Shown here: in pieces, positions 19,555 to 20,497 of the stretch | Layout of the letters: each line of letters starts with the position of its first letter | Position numbering within the stretch: the stretch's first letter is position 1 | Source of the DNA: Folioceros fuciformis | Lineage: Eukaryota > Anthocerotophyta > Anthocerotopsida > Anthocerotales | Length of the DNA: 20,497 bases | NCBI GenBank assembly: GCA_049999805.1 | Contig: JBNGIO010006264.1 | Span: 193,604 to 214,100 of the forward strand | Direction: 5' to 3' | Notes under the pieces: generated by a model | The model's database searches: none | What the model saw: only the letters and a program-made list of their open reading frames with translations | Told to the model about the DNA's origin: nothing | Position numbers and translations under genes: made by a program

Positions 19555-20497
19555 GATGCTTACGAGCATGTCGAGCAGGTGCAAGCTCTGTTGCAGCGAG
19601 GACTCAAGGATCCCATGCAAGAGCATGTTGTCAAGCCTCATGTGATTGATTGGCCTATCCCAGCCACCGCCCTTTTTCTCGTGGAGCTGTTTGGCGGCAT
19701 TTGTACTCGCCTAGAGGCTTTGCTTAAGGCAGGCCTCCCTATCAGGCGTTATGTATACTGTGACAGCAGCGGGGAAGCACGGCAGATAGTTGCTCATTAC
19801 TGACAGGAGCTCCGCAGCAGGTTCCCCACACAGCTATCGGAGGTAGCCTTAGCTGCCACATTCTCAGCGCTGCCTCAAGATGTCAAGTACATCCAACAAG
19901 GCCACATCCAGGCCCTGGGATCCATAGACGTGCTAATAGCTGGTTGGGAATGCCAAGGGTTCACCCAAGCAGGCGCAGGAGCGGGGTTGGAGGACAAGAG
20001 GGACTCCGTGCGACATGACATGGTAGTTGTGGAGCACCATCTTGGTGCTCCCTTTCTTTTGGATGCTGTCCAGGTGGGTAGTTATGCGCACCGTCTGCGC
20101 AACTACTGGACCAACTTCATCCCTAATTCAGTCTTGGCACTCGTGCTTCGCAACACGAAGAGGGATCCCACCTTGCAGCTGTAGGATGTGTTGGATGCAA
20201 ATCATGAACCCAGGCCTGTGGTTGCTAGTGAGCGACCACCCTGGCATCCAACTAGTACACCGGGTCAGCCTCGCAAAACATTGTGTACCCTGGAGAGCTT
20301 TCCTGGGTCCTTTGCCTATCGTGGCAACGGCGCTGGATTGCTATACAACACCACCACAAAGCAATGGGAAGAGCCCCACATTGAGGAGCGTGAGCAGATC
20401 ATGGGCTTTGCAACACATGCCACGACAGCACCGTAGGTTACAATCTCTTAGCGCTATGCTGCTATCGGTCGAGCTATGGACTTGCACGCCATCACTT
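19555..20497 (+). pseudogene. C5 cytosine methyltransferase-like domain in the retroelement frame
   Basis: The same frame continues past TAG 19552 into an AdoMet-binding motif I-like stretch, LVELFGGICTRLEALLKAG (from about 19675; family form FGGxGxG). A motif II-like YVYCDSSGEA follows, then after TGA 19801 motif IV, DVLIAGWECQGFTQAG with the catalytic cysteine at 19951. Next come LLDAVQVGSYAHRLRNYWTNF, close to the motif VIII region (QxRxR position) of DNMT3-type enzymes, and EEREQIMGFATHA and RYAAIGRAMD like motifs IX-X. The order I-IV-VIII-X is not permuted, so it is not DRM-like. The motif VI ENV is missing and PC of motif IV is EC. Stops are TAG 19552, TGA 19801, TAG 20182, TAG 20434 and TAG 20449. 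The domain sits between protease and the expected reverse transcriptase. It is inactive in this copy. Confidence 0.75.

Larger units (their letters stand above)
15543..20497 (+). mobile_element. Second LTR-type retroelement carrying a DNA methyltransferase-like domain, 5' part
   Basis: A new element starts close to the point where copia coding fades. It has about 1 kb of leader or LTR and then one long frame with gag, a CCHC knuckle, an aspartic protease and a C5 cytosine methyltransferase-like domain. The window ends before any reverse transcriptase, so assignment to Ty3/gypsy is an inference from gag and protease style and domain order. The left boundary (TGAAACAATT at about 15543) is a guess: I could not confirm terminal repeats or a primer-binding site. 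From memory, LTR elements that captured cytosine methyltransferases have been reported in dinoflagellates and in the streptophyte alga Klebsormidium. Confidence 0.75.

Noticed and set aside
16618-20497. TAG reassigned to glutamine (as in some ulvophyte algae), which would make the long frame intact
   Set aside because: VPS53 ends in TAG exactly at its expected C-terminus (LFNS), and the receptor kinase also ends in TAG. One TGA and one TAA also interrupt the element. TAG is a normal stop here.

Overview
The window is nuclear DNA of a green-lineage eukaryote (streptophyte). The evidence is a secreted-LRR receptor kinase, a plant-type VPS53 gene with 24 exons, GT-AG introns and LTR retrotransposons with plant-style signals. 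The 24 resolved introns are all short (75-179 nt), and the second retroelement carries a cytosine methyltransferase-like domain. Both points suggest a non-seed plant or streptophyte alga with compact introns, but I cannot name the species.

Layout. Bases 1-805 hold no gene I can support. Bases 806-3885 (+) encode a complete 996-aa LRR receptor-like kinase in two exons. A 420-bp convergent spacer follows. Bases 4306-9283 (-) hold a complete VPS53 gene (GARP/EARP tethering complex) whose 24 exons join in frame to an 849-aa protein. Bases 9284-11730 are mostly non-coding as far as I can see, with one possible first exon on the minus strand (10354, beginning MGQCFS) behind a pyrimidine-rich leader.

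From 11731 to the end the window is transposon. A Ty1/copia element starts with a 134-bp LTR (11731-11864) and a perfect 12-nt initiator-Met primer-binding site. Its leader contains two minisatellite arrays and three assembly gaps. Gag, a damaged protease and a damaged integrase follow, and recognisable copia coding ends near 15510. A second element then begins and runs off the right edge, which fits a nested insertion. It has a leader or LTR rich in palindromes, then gag, a CCHC knuckle, an aspartic protease and a C5 cytosine methyltransferase-like domain placed where reverse transcriptase would be expected.

The most interesting signal is that this second element keeps one reading frame from 16618 to the end and is broken only by stop codons. 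Eight of its ten stops are TAG, each fitting a CAG-to-TAG change (CHG context), and one TGA fits CGA-to-TGA (CG context). The copia element shows the same pattern. This looks like deamination of methylated cytosines in an element that itself carried a cytosine methyltransferase. The host genes, in contrast, are intact and use TAG as a true stop.
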